This document shows positions 10,479-21,626 of a DNA stretch of 64,000 nt, piece by piece. The DNA is from Symbiotaphrina buchneri (Eukaryota > Ascomycota > Symbiotaphrinales > Symbiotaphrinaceae). Where the stretch lies: the NCBI GenBank assembly GCA_001599915.1, contig BCIG01000023.1, forward strand, positions 434,001 through 498,000. Reading direction: 5' to 3'. A model generated the notes under the pieces. It was not told the origin of the DNA. It saw only the letters and a program-made list of their open reading frames with translations, and ran no database searches. How positions within the stretch are numbered: the first letter of the stretch is position 1; each line of letters begins with the position of its first letter. The translations under genes were made by a program, and so were the position numbers.

Positions 10479-12172
10479 GATCTCGCACCCCCCCGTGACA
10501 GTTGGTTCAATCCAGTATATGCGGCCATCTATCTACCTCAACCCCAGAGCTCGCGCAATCGGCCGCAATCTCCGCATCGAACGGCACACGTCCCGTCGCA
10601 TCACGCCATTGCTATCTGTGCGCAGGCTGTTTTTGGCGTGTTGACAGGACCCCATGATCCTGCGGCGGGCCGGCGGCGGCGCTCAGTCAAGCCCCAAGAT
10701 CTCGGAGGTCAGAGTAGTTGACTTGATGGCGAAAACGGATAGGAGTAAAAGAAGAAGCTTAGGGGTTCCTTAATCATACACAGTAAAACGATATCATTGT
10801 GGTTGTCCTTATTGCTGTTACAGTCGGTACTCTTGCACTCCGTGTTAGTATAGTTGTTTAGGACGGTGACACTCTTACCGGTCGTGGTCAAGATAGTTGT
10901 TACCAATCAAACGATAATGACATTCATTGCTTTATTCGATACAGTTCGTCCTATGAATTCTCGGTTGGTGTATTACTCTATATACCTCCTGACTGTCCTG
11001 TCAGTAAGGAACGATATGTAGCCCCTAAACCGGCGACAGGAGGTGCCAATCAGCGTGACAAGGGGTTTTCTATACCTTAGTAAGCAAGCAAACACCTCAT
11101 CAAACGGAACATAATTTTATTTTGTATGGAAAGAAAGCTTGGCGGCACCCACGCCGGTTTAGCGGATAGGACTCTTTGAAGGACCAGAACCTCATGGCAA
11201 GCCCAGGTGCAGTGCAGCTGAGGCACGACCTCTCTCTTCTCTCTCTCCTCGATGATAGTTCCTGACTCCTGACTCCTGCGTTGGGTTGGGCTGCAATGGG
11301 GTCCGGCCAACCCATTCGGGCTCTTCTCTGACACCCTAAGGTCGACGTGCAGCAGGCTAACAATAGAATGAGGAAATGGTCTCCACTGCCCAAGAGCACA
11401 ACGCGGCGAGATGGCCACCAATGGCGACGTCTCACAGGGCCGAAATTGCACCTCCCACAGCGCTGCACCGGCTGTGTTCCTGCTTTTCTCTTCTATCGCG
11501 CGCACCAATGCAATCCTTCCACATACCTTCACAATCTTCCCGGGCCCTCATGATCACTCGCTGCCCCCGGTCACCACTGTCACCCAGCCAGACTGTCAGC
11601 AGATCTTCGTCATCCTTGTCTCTCTCTGCGATACATGCCTTGCTGTCACCCTTGCTTTGCGTACTTCTTTTCCCGCGTCGTCGCCTTTTGTCCCTCCGAT
11701 TATTGTATCACCCGCCTCGCAAGGAACCATTCCGGATTGGCCGCCTGCACATTGTCCGGGGAAAGAAGCCCAGATGCCTTACGGTTGGATTGAGCCCACC
11801 TTGATTTATGCGTACCTGAATACTTGAGTCACAGGCAGTCGGGCGCGTGATTGACACATCTTCGACTTTGCGCGACTGTTATTTCTTCTTTCCCGAGCCC
11901 TGCTTCAGCACCTCTTTCTATACGTTCGCCCTGTCGCACCGAATTCTATACACCGAACCAATGGATTCAAATTCCCTTGCCATGCTGGAAAAATATCTCT
12001 GGTTGAGAACAGTTCTATGGTATTGTTGCTGCCACGCGACTTCCCCAGGCTAAGCTAGCCACTCACTGCAAATCCTCCGCTCAGAGGAGGTGTCAGTCCG
12101 GAACAAAATCTAACAGAGAAGATCTGGAACCACGCGGGATCTCTGGCAGAATACGAAGACTCATCTTCAATC

Positions 12173-15100
12173 ATGCCTCGTTCACCACTACTATGGAAGC
12201 CGAAAGAAAGGCGGAGCCGAAGTAAAAGCTCAAGCAGCAGCAGCAGCAGGACAGTAAGAAGATCCGCACAATTATACTCTACAAGCCCTCCACGCCATAT
12301 TAGAAATCCAACGACTTTCCATAAGGTCCTGTCACTTGATACTCTACCTCCTTTGCCGGATTCGAACCTTGCATCTGCAGCCTCAAGCATGATTGTCCCC
12401 GCGGAACCTAGTCCCCCACACTCTCCTAAATCTCCAAAGCCCACCAATTCACCAATACCACTTTTATCTCCACCAAAAAGCTCAGCATTACAAGCGACAG
12501 TGGAAGATTATCACAGTGATCATGACGTTCCACCACTAGCATTGGGACCATCAGTATCCCCAGATATAACAATGGAAGCAGAAGCCAATGCAGAAGCAGA
12601 AGGCGCACATGAAGCGTCGACATCTCCTACGGGAGTTGCCCCTCCAATTTCCACGCAGACAGAGACAGCACCGGAGCCAGAGGACAAGGAGACGAGCAAG
12701 GAAATAGTGAAGGGAAAGTCCGAAGAGGAGGCACCCTCCGTCCCCGGCTCATTTCCATCACAGAGTCCCCCTAGGAGCCCCCGACAGACGCCGCATAACA
12801 TACCACACCAACTCCAGTCTCCTGCCCTACATCCTGGGCCTCATTATGGACAAGCGCCAGAATCCGCTCCTCCTTACAAGTACATGTCGCCGCAATTGCC
12901 ATATTATCACCCTAACGCTCCGAATATTCAGTATTATCCTCTACCAGGGGATAGCTTCCAGCCTGGCGCTGCCATGTATCCTCCGATGTTGCCATATCGA
13001 ACCCATTATTCGCAGGGAGCTGGACCTCCAGAACCATCTAACATGCATGGGTCAGCGGCCTTACAGCGGCACTCTTCTCGGGCTTCTCGAGGCACCACGG
13101 CTGGCAGAGCGCCCTACTCCCCGCAACAACGTCATCGGAGCACTGGGCCACATCCTGGCCGTGACCCCGCCGCTGGGGACGATGGAGAGGCTGGGGACCC
13201 CGAGACCGTCTCAACCGGAACAAATGACGCTGCTCTTATGCAGCGGCTCACGCGTGCTCGATCGCCAGCAACCAGTCATTACCCCGTGGATGATTCTGCA
13301 TATCTGCTAGAAAGCGTTCAAAGCACCATTTCGAATCTGCTGTCTGTTAGCACTGCCTTACCGGACATAGATCTCCTTGTGAAGAAACACCGCCATACAC
13401 ATGAACAACTCCAGAAACGGGAAGAAGAAATACGCCGCTTAGAGCAGCGACAAGAAGAGTGGGCTAAAAGGCTTGAGCTACATATCACTGAGCGCAACCA
13501 ACAGAGTAAGCAGCAGGAGGAAAAGATCACCCAGCTCGAGAAGAACCTTACGAGCACGGAGGAGAAAGCACACAACCTGGAGGAAGAGAAGAAGGCCAAT
13601 GAGTCTTTAGTTGCGGGACTCAAAGCGCAAATAGAGGACACGGCGAAACAAACAGAGGAACAGATTGCGAAGCTGCAATCGGATATCGCAAGTTTAGAGG
13701 CAAGGAAGACCGAGCTGGAGGCGCTCAGCAAAGACCAAGAAGTGAAGGCACATGAACTCGAGGGTCAATTGAATGCTTCAATTGCCGAAAGGGAAAAGTT
13801 GGAGCGCTCTTCGAAGGAAGCCTTCGAGAAACTAAAACAAGAATTTGACCACTGGAAAGTCACATCCGAAGAGGCGGCGAAGGCAGAAAAGGAGAAAGCT
13901 GAAGAAAGGCACAAGAATGAGAAGAGGGAGATGAATGACCGCTTCGACTTGCAAGTCAAGAGCCTGAAAGAAGAGCATCATAAGGAGAAAGAAATCTTGA
14001 TTGCTGCCCGGGTTCAAGCTGAAACAAGGATAACAGAATTGACTAGCGAGTTTGAGAGAGGAATGAGGGAAGTGGTGGGACAGCTGACAAAGGAGAACGA
14101 AGCTGTGAGAGCGGATGCTGCCAAACACAGGCAGGAAATGAGTGTAGCAATGGAAGCACAGGCAAAAGACTTCGGGGCCAAACTAGATGAGAAGCAACGA
14201 GAGCTCAACGGGATCAAGGACGCAAAAACACATGTGGATGCCGAACTGTCCAAGGCCCGCAAGGAGTTTGAAGAAAAGCTAGCAGCGAAAGAAAAGAATC
14301 TCGAAGATGCATTGACTAGGGAAAGGGAGGCCCATCTGGCTTGGGAGAAAGAACGTGACGATCTCACCAATGGTTGGGTGCAGGAACGTGCAGCAATGAG
14401 CAGAGGCTGGGAAGAGGGCAGGCAGGCGCTGGTAGCCCAGCATAAGCAGGAGAAGGGAGACATTGAGAAGACTTGGGCCGAAAGACATGCTGAGGCTGCT
14501 AGACAGGCGGCGGAAGAGCGTGCTGCGTTGCAGAAGCAGAACGCTTTACTTTTGAAGGCGCGCGAAGAGGACAGGGGCAAGTCCGAGAAGGTCAGAGGAG
14601 AACTGATGAAGCGTTTCGATGGGTTGGAGAAGGAGAAAGCAAGGCTACAGAGGATGGTGGAGAGCTTCGGTGAAGTAACGGACCTGAAAAGTAAGGGTGA
14701 CCAGTTCTTGTAAGTCCGTCGACTACATCAATCTCTGCTGTCCCCTTTTGCCTCCTGATTTGGACTTCAAGCACATTCCACTTCACATCTTTATATCTGA
14801 ACCTTTGTGGCCTGAATACTAATGAAAGTTTCTCATAGCATCGACGCTTTCTCGAGTCTCACGAATCAGATAATCACTCTTACCAACACTCACGTCACCG
14901 CGATGCCGCCTACATCTCATCTCTCAAGGCTACCAGCATCTCTCCCGCCTCTGTCCAACACTGGCCCCTCGCTTGTCCTGCTACGCGCTTATACACAACA
15001 CCTGATATCCCTAACACTCCTTCGACGAATATTCTCCCCATTTTTGTTTTCACATGACAATCACCCTTCGACTGATACTCTTTTCACCTCCCTCGCAGCG

Positions 15101-16000
15101 GACCTCTACGCGCGCGATCCCAAGAAGGAGGCTTCCTGGCGCCGAGCCACTCTCTGGGCCGCCTACACTGCTGCTAAAGCAAAAGCTTCAATAAATGCGG
15201 CCGCGGGCACAGTGGTCGAAGAGATTCTCACAGCGCTAAAACCTTTCATCACCGACCGCGACCGGGAACAGCGTGTGCGAGACGACGTTCGAGCCGTGGT
15301 CAAATGCGCCGCAGAGACATGGCGCTATGCACGCCTCGAGCGGGAGACAATCCGCGCATGGATGCCCGGCTCTGATAGCCTACATGCCGAAGGGGGCACC
15401 GGCAAATCGATGCTCTTGCTGCCGGTCCTCCCCACTATCGCGCGCGATCCTGTGCATCCATGCTTCCGCGAGCCAGGCGACGCCGAAGATCACGGCTGCA
15501 TGTACGCTCCCGGCATGGCACTGTACGCGTCCTCGCCGGCCGTCGTGGCCCGGTGCAAAGAACTCGAGGCCGAAGGCTCAAAGCCGGCCCCGAAGTTGAG
15601 CCCGTACATCGAGAAACCGTTTCTTAGAGAAGGCCCGAAAGCCAATGAAAGGACCCTCAGCCCGCTCGTCCAGCCTCCTGCCGCAGCGGCTGCGTCGAGA
15701 GACAGCAAACAGCTTCCCGATCCCGCAGCACTGGGCGCTACACCGCCCGCGCCGCAGAAAGCTAAACCTGTGTCGGTCGAGTCCCTGCGTGAGGAGGCTG
15801 GCAGGGACGCTTCGCCGAATGCTACTGCTCCCGCTGGTGGTACCCTGGCGCCCGGCGCGACGAAAAAGCCGGTGCCGGGTCCTGCTCTCGGCGGTGCGAG
15901 GAGAGGGTCAATCGCCGCTGCCGCGCTGCCACCCGGCGCACAGGCGCAGAATGAGAAGGATAAGGAGAAGGAGAAAGAGAAGATGCCCGGAGGGTGGTGA
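12173..16000 (+). CDS. large coiled-coil protein conserved in filamentous ascomycetes
   Basis: One gene of about 1,232 residues that would be split in two without its intron. Exon 1 is 12173-14709 and exon 2 is 14839-16000. The intron 14710-14838 has a consensus GTAAGT donor, a CTAAT branch site and an ATAG acceptor. The N terminus is Ser/Arg-rich. Residues about 40-390 are disordered, Pro/Ser/Gln-rich. Residues about 400-840 form an unbroken heptad-rich coiled coil dominated by Glu, Lys, Ala and Leu. The junction reads SKGDQFF joined to IDAFSSLTNQI, followed by a helical region with INAAAGTVVEE and CAAETWRYARLERE, which I recognise from hypothetical proteins of other ascomycetes. The last 150 residues are Pro/Ala-rich with a Lys/Glu tail. 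Function is unknown; the architecture suggests a scaffold or filament-like protein. The ATG at 12173 is the first in frame. Confidence 0.8.
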
Positions 16001-16648
16001 CTCGTTTTGGAGATTCGGTTTGAGGCGGATCTGGAGCTGGATATTGAAGTGGTTCTGTAGGATGGCTTTCTTGGTAAGTGCATGGTTGTGATACCATTGG
16101 AAGGCAAGCGGATTCAAGGAAAGAACATGAAGCGGTTTGTTTGTATGACTATAATAGGAGCGTGTAGGATATTTCTGTATGGGGTGTGTGGATGGATATG
16201 TCCTCGTAAGATACAGTAGGATAGGTAGCAAGCAGCAAATGGAGGCGAGGTGGTGCTCTCGAAACGCCGACGTTCTTGAGTAGAACGACGAGTTTGTGAG
16301 ACTTGGATGTGAGACTTGGCTTTTTGGAAAGTATGTTGCTTTTTGAATATTGCCTATCTGAAATACGCCGTTCCGCTAGACGTACATATGCGCCGGAGGA
16401 TACAGTGCCGTATACATGATGCATCATCCACCTCCGTTCGCCCTTCTGATAGATATATGACAGCCTCCGAACGGCAGCTGTAGGCAGCCAGTTCCCTGGG
16501 ATCTCTATTTCGGCCGCAGGAGTCTGTAGAGCCGACCGCATTGCTTCTTCCGCTCACCCCTTACCCCTTATCCCTCACCCCTATCCAGCGTTCAGCAACT
16601 AAGTTTCTGTCTCTCGCATTTCCCGAGTCACGCTGCTGCGCCGCTCAC
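16001..16648. other. convergent intergenic region
   Basis: 3' flanks of the coiled-coil gene and pmt4, which run toward each other. No gene is seen. Confidence 0.6.
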
Positions 16649-19102
16649 TCATTTGGCAAAGTGCAGGTCATAGCCGAGCCACTTCCTCGCGAGGACTTGC
16701 TCGACCGTCAAGCCTGGCTTACCATACGTCAACGGCGCAAAGAACCACCAGCTCCAGATGATGACGGCGAACACGACGGCCGTAGCGCTCCACATGGCCA
16801 AGAGCGCTTGCTTGCTAGGTTGGGCACGGACGAATGCGCGTTTATGTTGCACGACGTGTTTCTTACCGGTTTTGCTATTCGGAATTGTGGAGGCAGAGAT
16901 TGTCGCCGGGTCGATGACGGCCGGATCGATGTTGAAGATGAACTCGAGGAGGGCACCGGTAACGAGGCAGGAGCACAGGTGCGCGGGGAGGTAGTGGTGC
17001 AGGAAGAGTTGCCGGCCCATGATGTAGAAAGGCAGATAGTGAGCGGCCCAGCAGAGGAAGAAGAAACCTGTGCTGTTATATAGGCGAGAGCGTGTGCCTG
17101 TTGCAGTTAGCGGATGATGTTCACAGAAAGTCATTACTAGCACTTACGGGGATCCAGGGCGTCAATGCCGCGCCGTTGAGACAGCTGGTCTGCCCCAATG
17201 ATACCCACGAAAACAGCCAATAAGCTGCTGGCGAGCCACCAACCCAATGGGTTTCCAAGGAAATAGATCTGCTGGCGAGTATCATTCTGAGTCCAGAATG
17301 AGACCCCGCGGAGCAGGAATGGCCACTGAATGGGCACTGAAGCGTAAGGATGGCTGCTTGTAAGAGCGTTGTTATGGTAGAACATGGCCCGCTGAAGCTC
17401 AAACCACTTCTTCAAGAATGGAAGCCGTTTGATAATCTTTGGTTCCTTCTTCAGACGGTCCGAGTCTTTGGGCAAGGACGGGATCTCCTCCGCATACCAG
17501 ATATTACTGGTTTGCAGGATGTTCTTGTTGCCGTTGATCTCTTGCTGTTTAAAAGCCCAGTCGGGCAGGGGAGTGGTATGAGTCCACATAGCCACGCGGC
17601 TAGGGACATGGATAAGCTTAAAGTGCCCGGCCATTGTTCGAAGTTCCTGGCCCGGTTTACCGTTCTCAATTTTAATTTCGAACAGAGTGTCATTGTGGCG
17701 TTCTCCAGCCGCCAATTCCGGAGACACAGTCGTGAACTCCTGATTTGTTGGGTAATAAGGAGATGCCACATCGTGTGAAAGCAGGATTGTGTTCGTTCCA
17801 AGATGGAGAAGCTGAACGTGATCTCCATTAATCACTCTGTGCCCGACTGTTTCTCCATCCGGGAAAGGCGTCGCAGGCAAGATCTGCCAGTTGTTGTTGG
17901 TATCATTGTAAGGATATCCGGTAACCTGTTGACCCTGGCTCGAGACACGCCCATCATCGTATCGGAGAGGATACCTTTCCGTGTGGCTATGAAGATAAGT
18001 CTTGGTGTCTTTGTGCCGAATAGTGATGACATCATAATATTCCACGCCGACCGATTGTGCAGTCATAATATTGTCGGACAACGTCTCCTGAAATTCGGGA
18101 GACATGAAGTCATCTCCCGGACCAGACCTAGTAAGGATAGAAAAGTGGACCTGGAACCAGAATAGATAGAACATGAAGGGAATGACAATAAGCCCAATGA
18201 GTCGGGCCGCGAAGTGTTTTCCGAATTCTGGCAATGTCAACGCTCCTTGGGGCCTGTTGATGTCCAATAAGCCCCAAAGGTCGATGGCAACGGCGAGACC
18301 GATAGTGAAGAAGATGAAGGCTCCGACATATTTGGTAGAAATGACGCAGCTCATGGACATTCCTGTCAGAAGAAGCCACTTCCACCACTTACGACCAAAT
18401 GCCTGGTGACGAAGCTTGTAGAACCGGATGTAGCAGAGAATGCTCACTGCCATGGCGAACACCAATGTAGCATCCAACAAAATCAGCCTTGTTTGACCAA
18501 TGTGAGCATTGTCGAAGAGCACCAATCCAGCAGCAACCACACAAGCGGGGAGTGAGTATTCCGACTCCCACATGATCAGGAAGACTACTGATACGGTCAA
18601 GGATCCTAACAGCGCAGGGAGAGCTCGGAATGCCACGTATGGCACTTTGTTCTCGATGTAAGAATCACCAATATTGTCGAACAGGAAATGCCCATCGTAG
18701 CCCACAAACCAGCCCATGAGGGCAAATAGGAGCTTGCCAAACGGAGGGTGTACATCGAAGAAGTATGTTCGCTGAAGATAATAAGATGCAAACTAACAGA
18801 ACAGGTTGTCAACTTCGGGTCAATTGCGGAAGACCAGCTCGGAAATCACTTACTTTGCCGAAATGGACCTCATCAAACACAACCTCCGCTGGATGAGATA
18901 TCCCGTAGAACCGTGTGAGAAAAGCCAGACCGGTTATGATCGCCAGTGCAATGTAGTATCCCCGTTCCGAGACTGCATCGTGCTTCGGTATGCTAGCCTC
19001 CAAAAGAACATCAATGGGATCCTCCTTTGCAGGCACAGCGATGCCGGCCTTTTTCTCCTTAGGCAGGCCCCGATGCCGTACCGAACCAGTAGGCGTCGAC
19101 AT
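16649..19102 (-). CDS. pmt4: protein O-mannosyltransferase Pmt4 (GT39)
   Basis: An endoplasmic reticulum membrane enzyme that transfers mannose from dolichyl-phosphate mannose to Ser/Thr of secretory and membrane proteins. Three exons, 19102-18854, 18792-17148 and 17097-16649, join in phase to give 780 residues, the normal size. Exon 1 ends in the first luminal loop with VVFDEVHFGK; Asp77-Glu78 is the essential acidic pair. Exon 2 begins FASYYLQRTYFFDVHPPFGK, a PMT hallmark. The MIR domain (about residues 330-520) has IRHKDTKTYLHSH and NDTNNNWQI. After it come HPYASVPIQWPFLLRG and C-terminal membrane helices with RSRLYNSTGFFFLCW and HHYLPAHLCSCL. The Pmt4 subfamily is favoured over Pmt1 and Pmt2 by close similarity along the whole length to Aspergillus PmtC/Pmt4 as I know it. 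Loss in relatives affects wall integrity and hyphal growth. Confidence 0.94.
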
Positions 19103-19669
19103 TGAGCAGGAAGTTCACCAACAGAAAGACAGACGTTCAACGCAGGGCGAGTGAACCCAGGGATGCAGTCCTCGCAAAGCACTTGGCTGAGGCTGTCGTA
19201 CGTGCTCTCTCAAATTAGCTGCCGAGTAGAAAGAATATGCAAACAGATTAGACGAAGTTAATGAAAGTCATGAAAGTGGACTGTGGGTTGCTTGGGAATT
19301 GCGGCTTTGGATTTGGGAATCCCTGCGAGGGAGCTGGAAGTTGAGGTAACGTGTTCTGGCGTCAGCTACTAACGACTTGCGCGTCCGCGCTAAGATCCCC
19401 CTTAAAAAGGCTTCCCGCCCTGCCGCTTTTGAGGCCTAGAACGAGAGAGCCTTATCAAAGACTACCAGAAGGTCACCTTCACGGCTTTCAAGGAACGAGG
19501 AATCTGTCGGGACGTGTGTATCTTCTTCAATTGCGAGCTCTATGTTATCTCTCTGGATGTACCCGCCATTGACCACTAGATCTGCGCCGCAAATCTATGC
19601 AAACTCCTTGACCCATGCAATGCAATCGAACGAGAATAGTCCGACACAGTGTTACCTCCAATAAATCAA
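19103..19669. other. intergenic, upstream of pmt4
   Basis: The promoter of pmt4 and the 3' flank of the next minus-strand gene. A 73-codon plus-strand frame at 19351 has no recognisable content. No tRNA found. Confidence 0.5.
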
Positions 19670-20842
19670 TCAGTACTCTTCCTGCTCCTCTTCCAACATC
19701 TCTAGTACCTCCAATTCAGTCTTGACCAACCGATCGAATTCTGCCCTGTCGATGCCAGTTGCTTTGGCGAGCCTGAAGAGGCTTTTGACCGTGGTACTAA
19801 TGTGCTGCTTGACCCCAATCTCTGCTTGTGACAGGGATTCCGCACCTTGCTCTAGACGGGCTATGGGAGAGGAAGAAGCGGCCGAAGCCGGTCGTGGCTG
19901 GCTTAGCTCAGGTTGCTTCTCGTCTGCGTTATCTGCAGGCGGAATGTATGAAGGCGGCGAAGGTGATTCATCGTATGCCGGTGGCCGGCTTCCATCACCG
20001 CTGCGCGACCCAAGTTCCAGTGTATTTCCGGTTAACGAAGATTCGCCAGTGTAGCTGACTGATTCTGAAGGGTCATCGTTGTCCAGCGCCGGTTGGACAT
20101 CGCCATAACGTGCAAGATATTCCTCTTCAGAGGCAGTCCTGGTGTGCCCATTCGTCGAGGTCATTGCCATCAAGGGTGATGGTTTACGAGGAGTACCTCT
20201 TGCTGGAGTACGTCCAGGTGTAGCATCATAACGATCCCAGTAGTCATCGTCCTCATCTTCACTATCACTTTCGTCCTCCGCGTTGGTCAGGGTTTCCGCC
20301 TTCCAATCTCGCGACTCAGCTAATGCACCGGACATCAGATCCTCCGCGCTCTTTTCTTCTGCCTCTCCTATGCTACTGTACCAGCCTGCCTTATCTTCAT
20401 CGCCTTCCAGCACACTCACTTCCGCTACTTTCCAGCCGCTCTTGCCTCCTTCATCTGCAACACACCAAAGGTATTTGACGGACAGGTGCAGATCAGGCAT
20501 GTCAACCAGTGCGTGTAATGTTTCCTCATCCACCCTCTTGAACAGCAGCTTTTCCTCCCCCTTGAACTCCACCTCGCCTGATACAGGGTGCATCTCAAAC
20601 TCCTCGCTCTCAACAGTCGGTAGCAGCTTGGCCGCCTTTTCAGCATCCCAGCATAGTAGAGGAAGCCATGAATCGGCGGAGGTGCTGTTTGATGAGAGCA
20701 GCTCTACCCGTTGCCGCAATATCGGTGAGAGCAGAGGTAACAATGCTGGAGGTGGCCGGTGCGAGGCGAAGGCGGTGGGCAGAGTGGCCAGTAGAGGTGG
20801 TAACAGTGAGCGAGTATCTGGTGGAGGTATGAATTGAACCAT
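19670..20842 (-). CDS. conserved fungal protein with acidic middle region, function unknown
   Basis: A single-exon gene of 390 residues. I chose the ATG at 20842 over one 47 codons upstream because MVQFIPPPDTRSLLPPLLA is the conserved start I know from Aspergillus relatives, and the upstream extension is Ser/Thr/Arg filler. The N-terminal 170 residues form the conserved part: RPPPALLPLLSPILRQRV, SWLPLLCWD, a VSGEVEFKGEE segment and LKYLW-like hydrophobic strands. A very acidic linker (ESDSEDEDDDYWDRYD) follows, then a Ser/Pro-rich disordered region and a helical C terminus (VKQHISTTVKSLFRLAKATGI ending in Glu-rich heptads). No enzyme motif, signal peptide or membrane segment is visible, so I infer a soluble scaffold or regulatory protein. 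Confidence 0.78.
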   Translation of the reverse strand: MVQFIPPPDTRSLLPPLLATLPTAFASHRPPPALLPLLSPILRQRVELLSSNSTSADSWLPLLCWDAEKAAKLLPTVESEEFEMHPVSGEVEFKGEEKLLFKRVDEETLHALVDMPDLHLSVKYLWCVADEGGKSGWKVAEVSVLEGDEDKAGWYSSIGEAEEKSAEDLMSGALAESRDWKAETLTNAEDESDSEDEDDDYWDRYDATPGRTPARGTPRKPSPLMAMTSTNGHTRTASEEEYLARYGDVQPALDNDDPSESVSYTGESSLTGNTLELGSRSGDGSRPPAYDESPSPPSYIPPADNADEKQPELSQPRPASAASSSPIARLEQGAESLSQAEIGVKQHISTTVKSLFRLAKATGIDRAEFDRLVKTELEVLEMLEEEQEEY

Positions 20843-21626
20843 TTTGTCCTGGGAAAGAATGGCTGGGCTCCGATGGTCAAGTGAAGCCGTCGTCGGCGCA
20901 GAGGGTTGCTTTCTAGAGCCACGCGGGGTGTTGGTTCTTAGGTAGAGCGAGGCGGTTTCACATGCGCTAGATAGTACGAACAAAGGCCTCCCAGAACAAT
21001 GTTGACGTGGTGTAACCGGAACTCTGAAGCAGATATATCGTGCTTTAGGAATAAGAGCGTGTCCCGCGACCGAATCACTTGTAGTTCTGTGAATTAATTG
21101 GGATTAAAGGGATGGTACGCATGGGAGCGTTGTAGTTGGAGCTTTGACCTGTCAGCTCGTGCTTGTCCCGTGCTCTCCATCGTCATGCCGCTGCAGACTA
21201 GCCTCCATTCGTCCGACACAGTACGCCGTGATAAGAGCTACACGACTTTCCAAGCCGTCCCTCGCTGTCGTTATTGCCGCAAAGCCCTGGAGACATACCT
21301 CATATAAGAACGAAGAACAGTCATTATGGGATTACTGGGACCCTGTGAGCGAGAGGCTTAGAGTTCTCACCGTTGGTCGATAAATACGAACACTTGCTCG
21401 GCTCATATGCTTGCAAATGATCCCGGGCGCGATCGGCGCTACTGGCGGGTTCTTCCGACAGTTTTGTTTACGAAGTACAGGGGCTCGAAGCACACTGAGT
21501 CTGCCCCTGGATGATACCTTATGATTACATGCAATGGTTCGCATTATTGGACATTTTGGTGTTAATTGTTGATACAATGGTATGAACATATAAAGGGACC
21601 ACCCCTCTCGTCATTCAGCGATTTCA
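20843..21626. other. intergenic, 3' of the rhamnogalacturonase
   Basis: The upstream region of the conserved acidic protein gene plus the 3' flank of the GH28 gene, both on the minus strand. Short frames near 21098-21383 look like chance. Confidence 0.5.

Larger units (their letters stand above)
9889..12172. other. divergent 2.3 kb region upstream of transporter and coiled-coil gene
   Basis: It contains the promoters of both flanking genes. Near the transporter start there are a TATA-like site and GCGGGG elements, listed separately. Overlapping frames at 11376-11827 (138-142 codons) have Ser/Pro/Thr composition like pyrimidine-rich leader DNA and resemble nothing known. I treat them as 5' leader of the coiled-coil gene. 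Confidence 0.5.

Noticed and set aside
11376-11827. Overlapping plus-strand frames of about 140 codons
   Set aside because: Two frames are open in the same C/T-rich DNA. Composition matches an untranslated leader and neither resembles a protein family.
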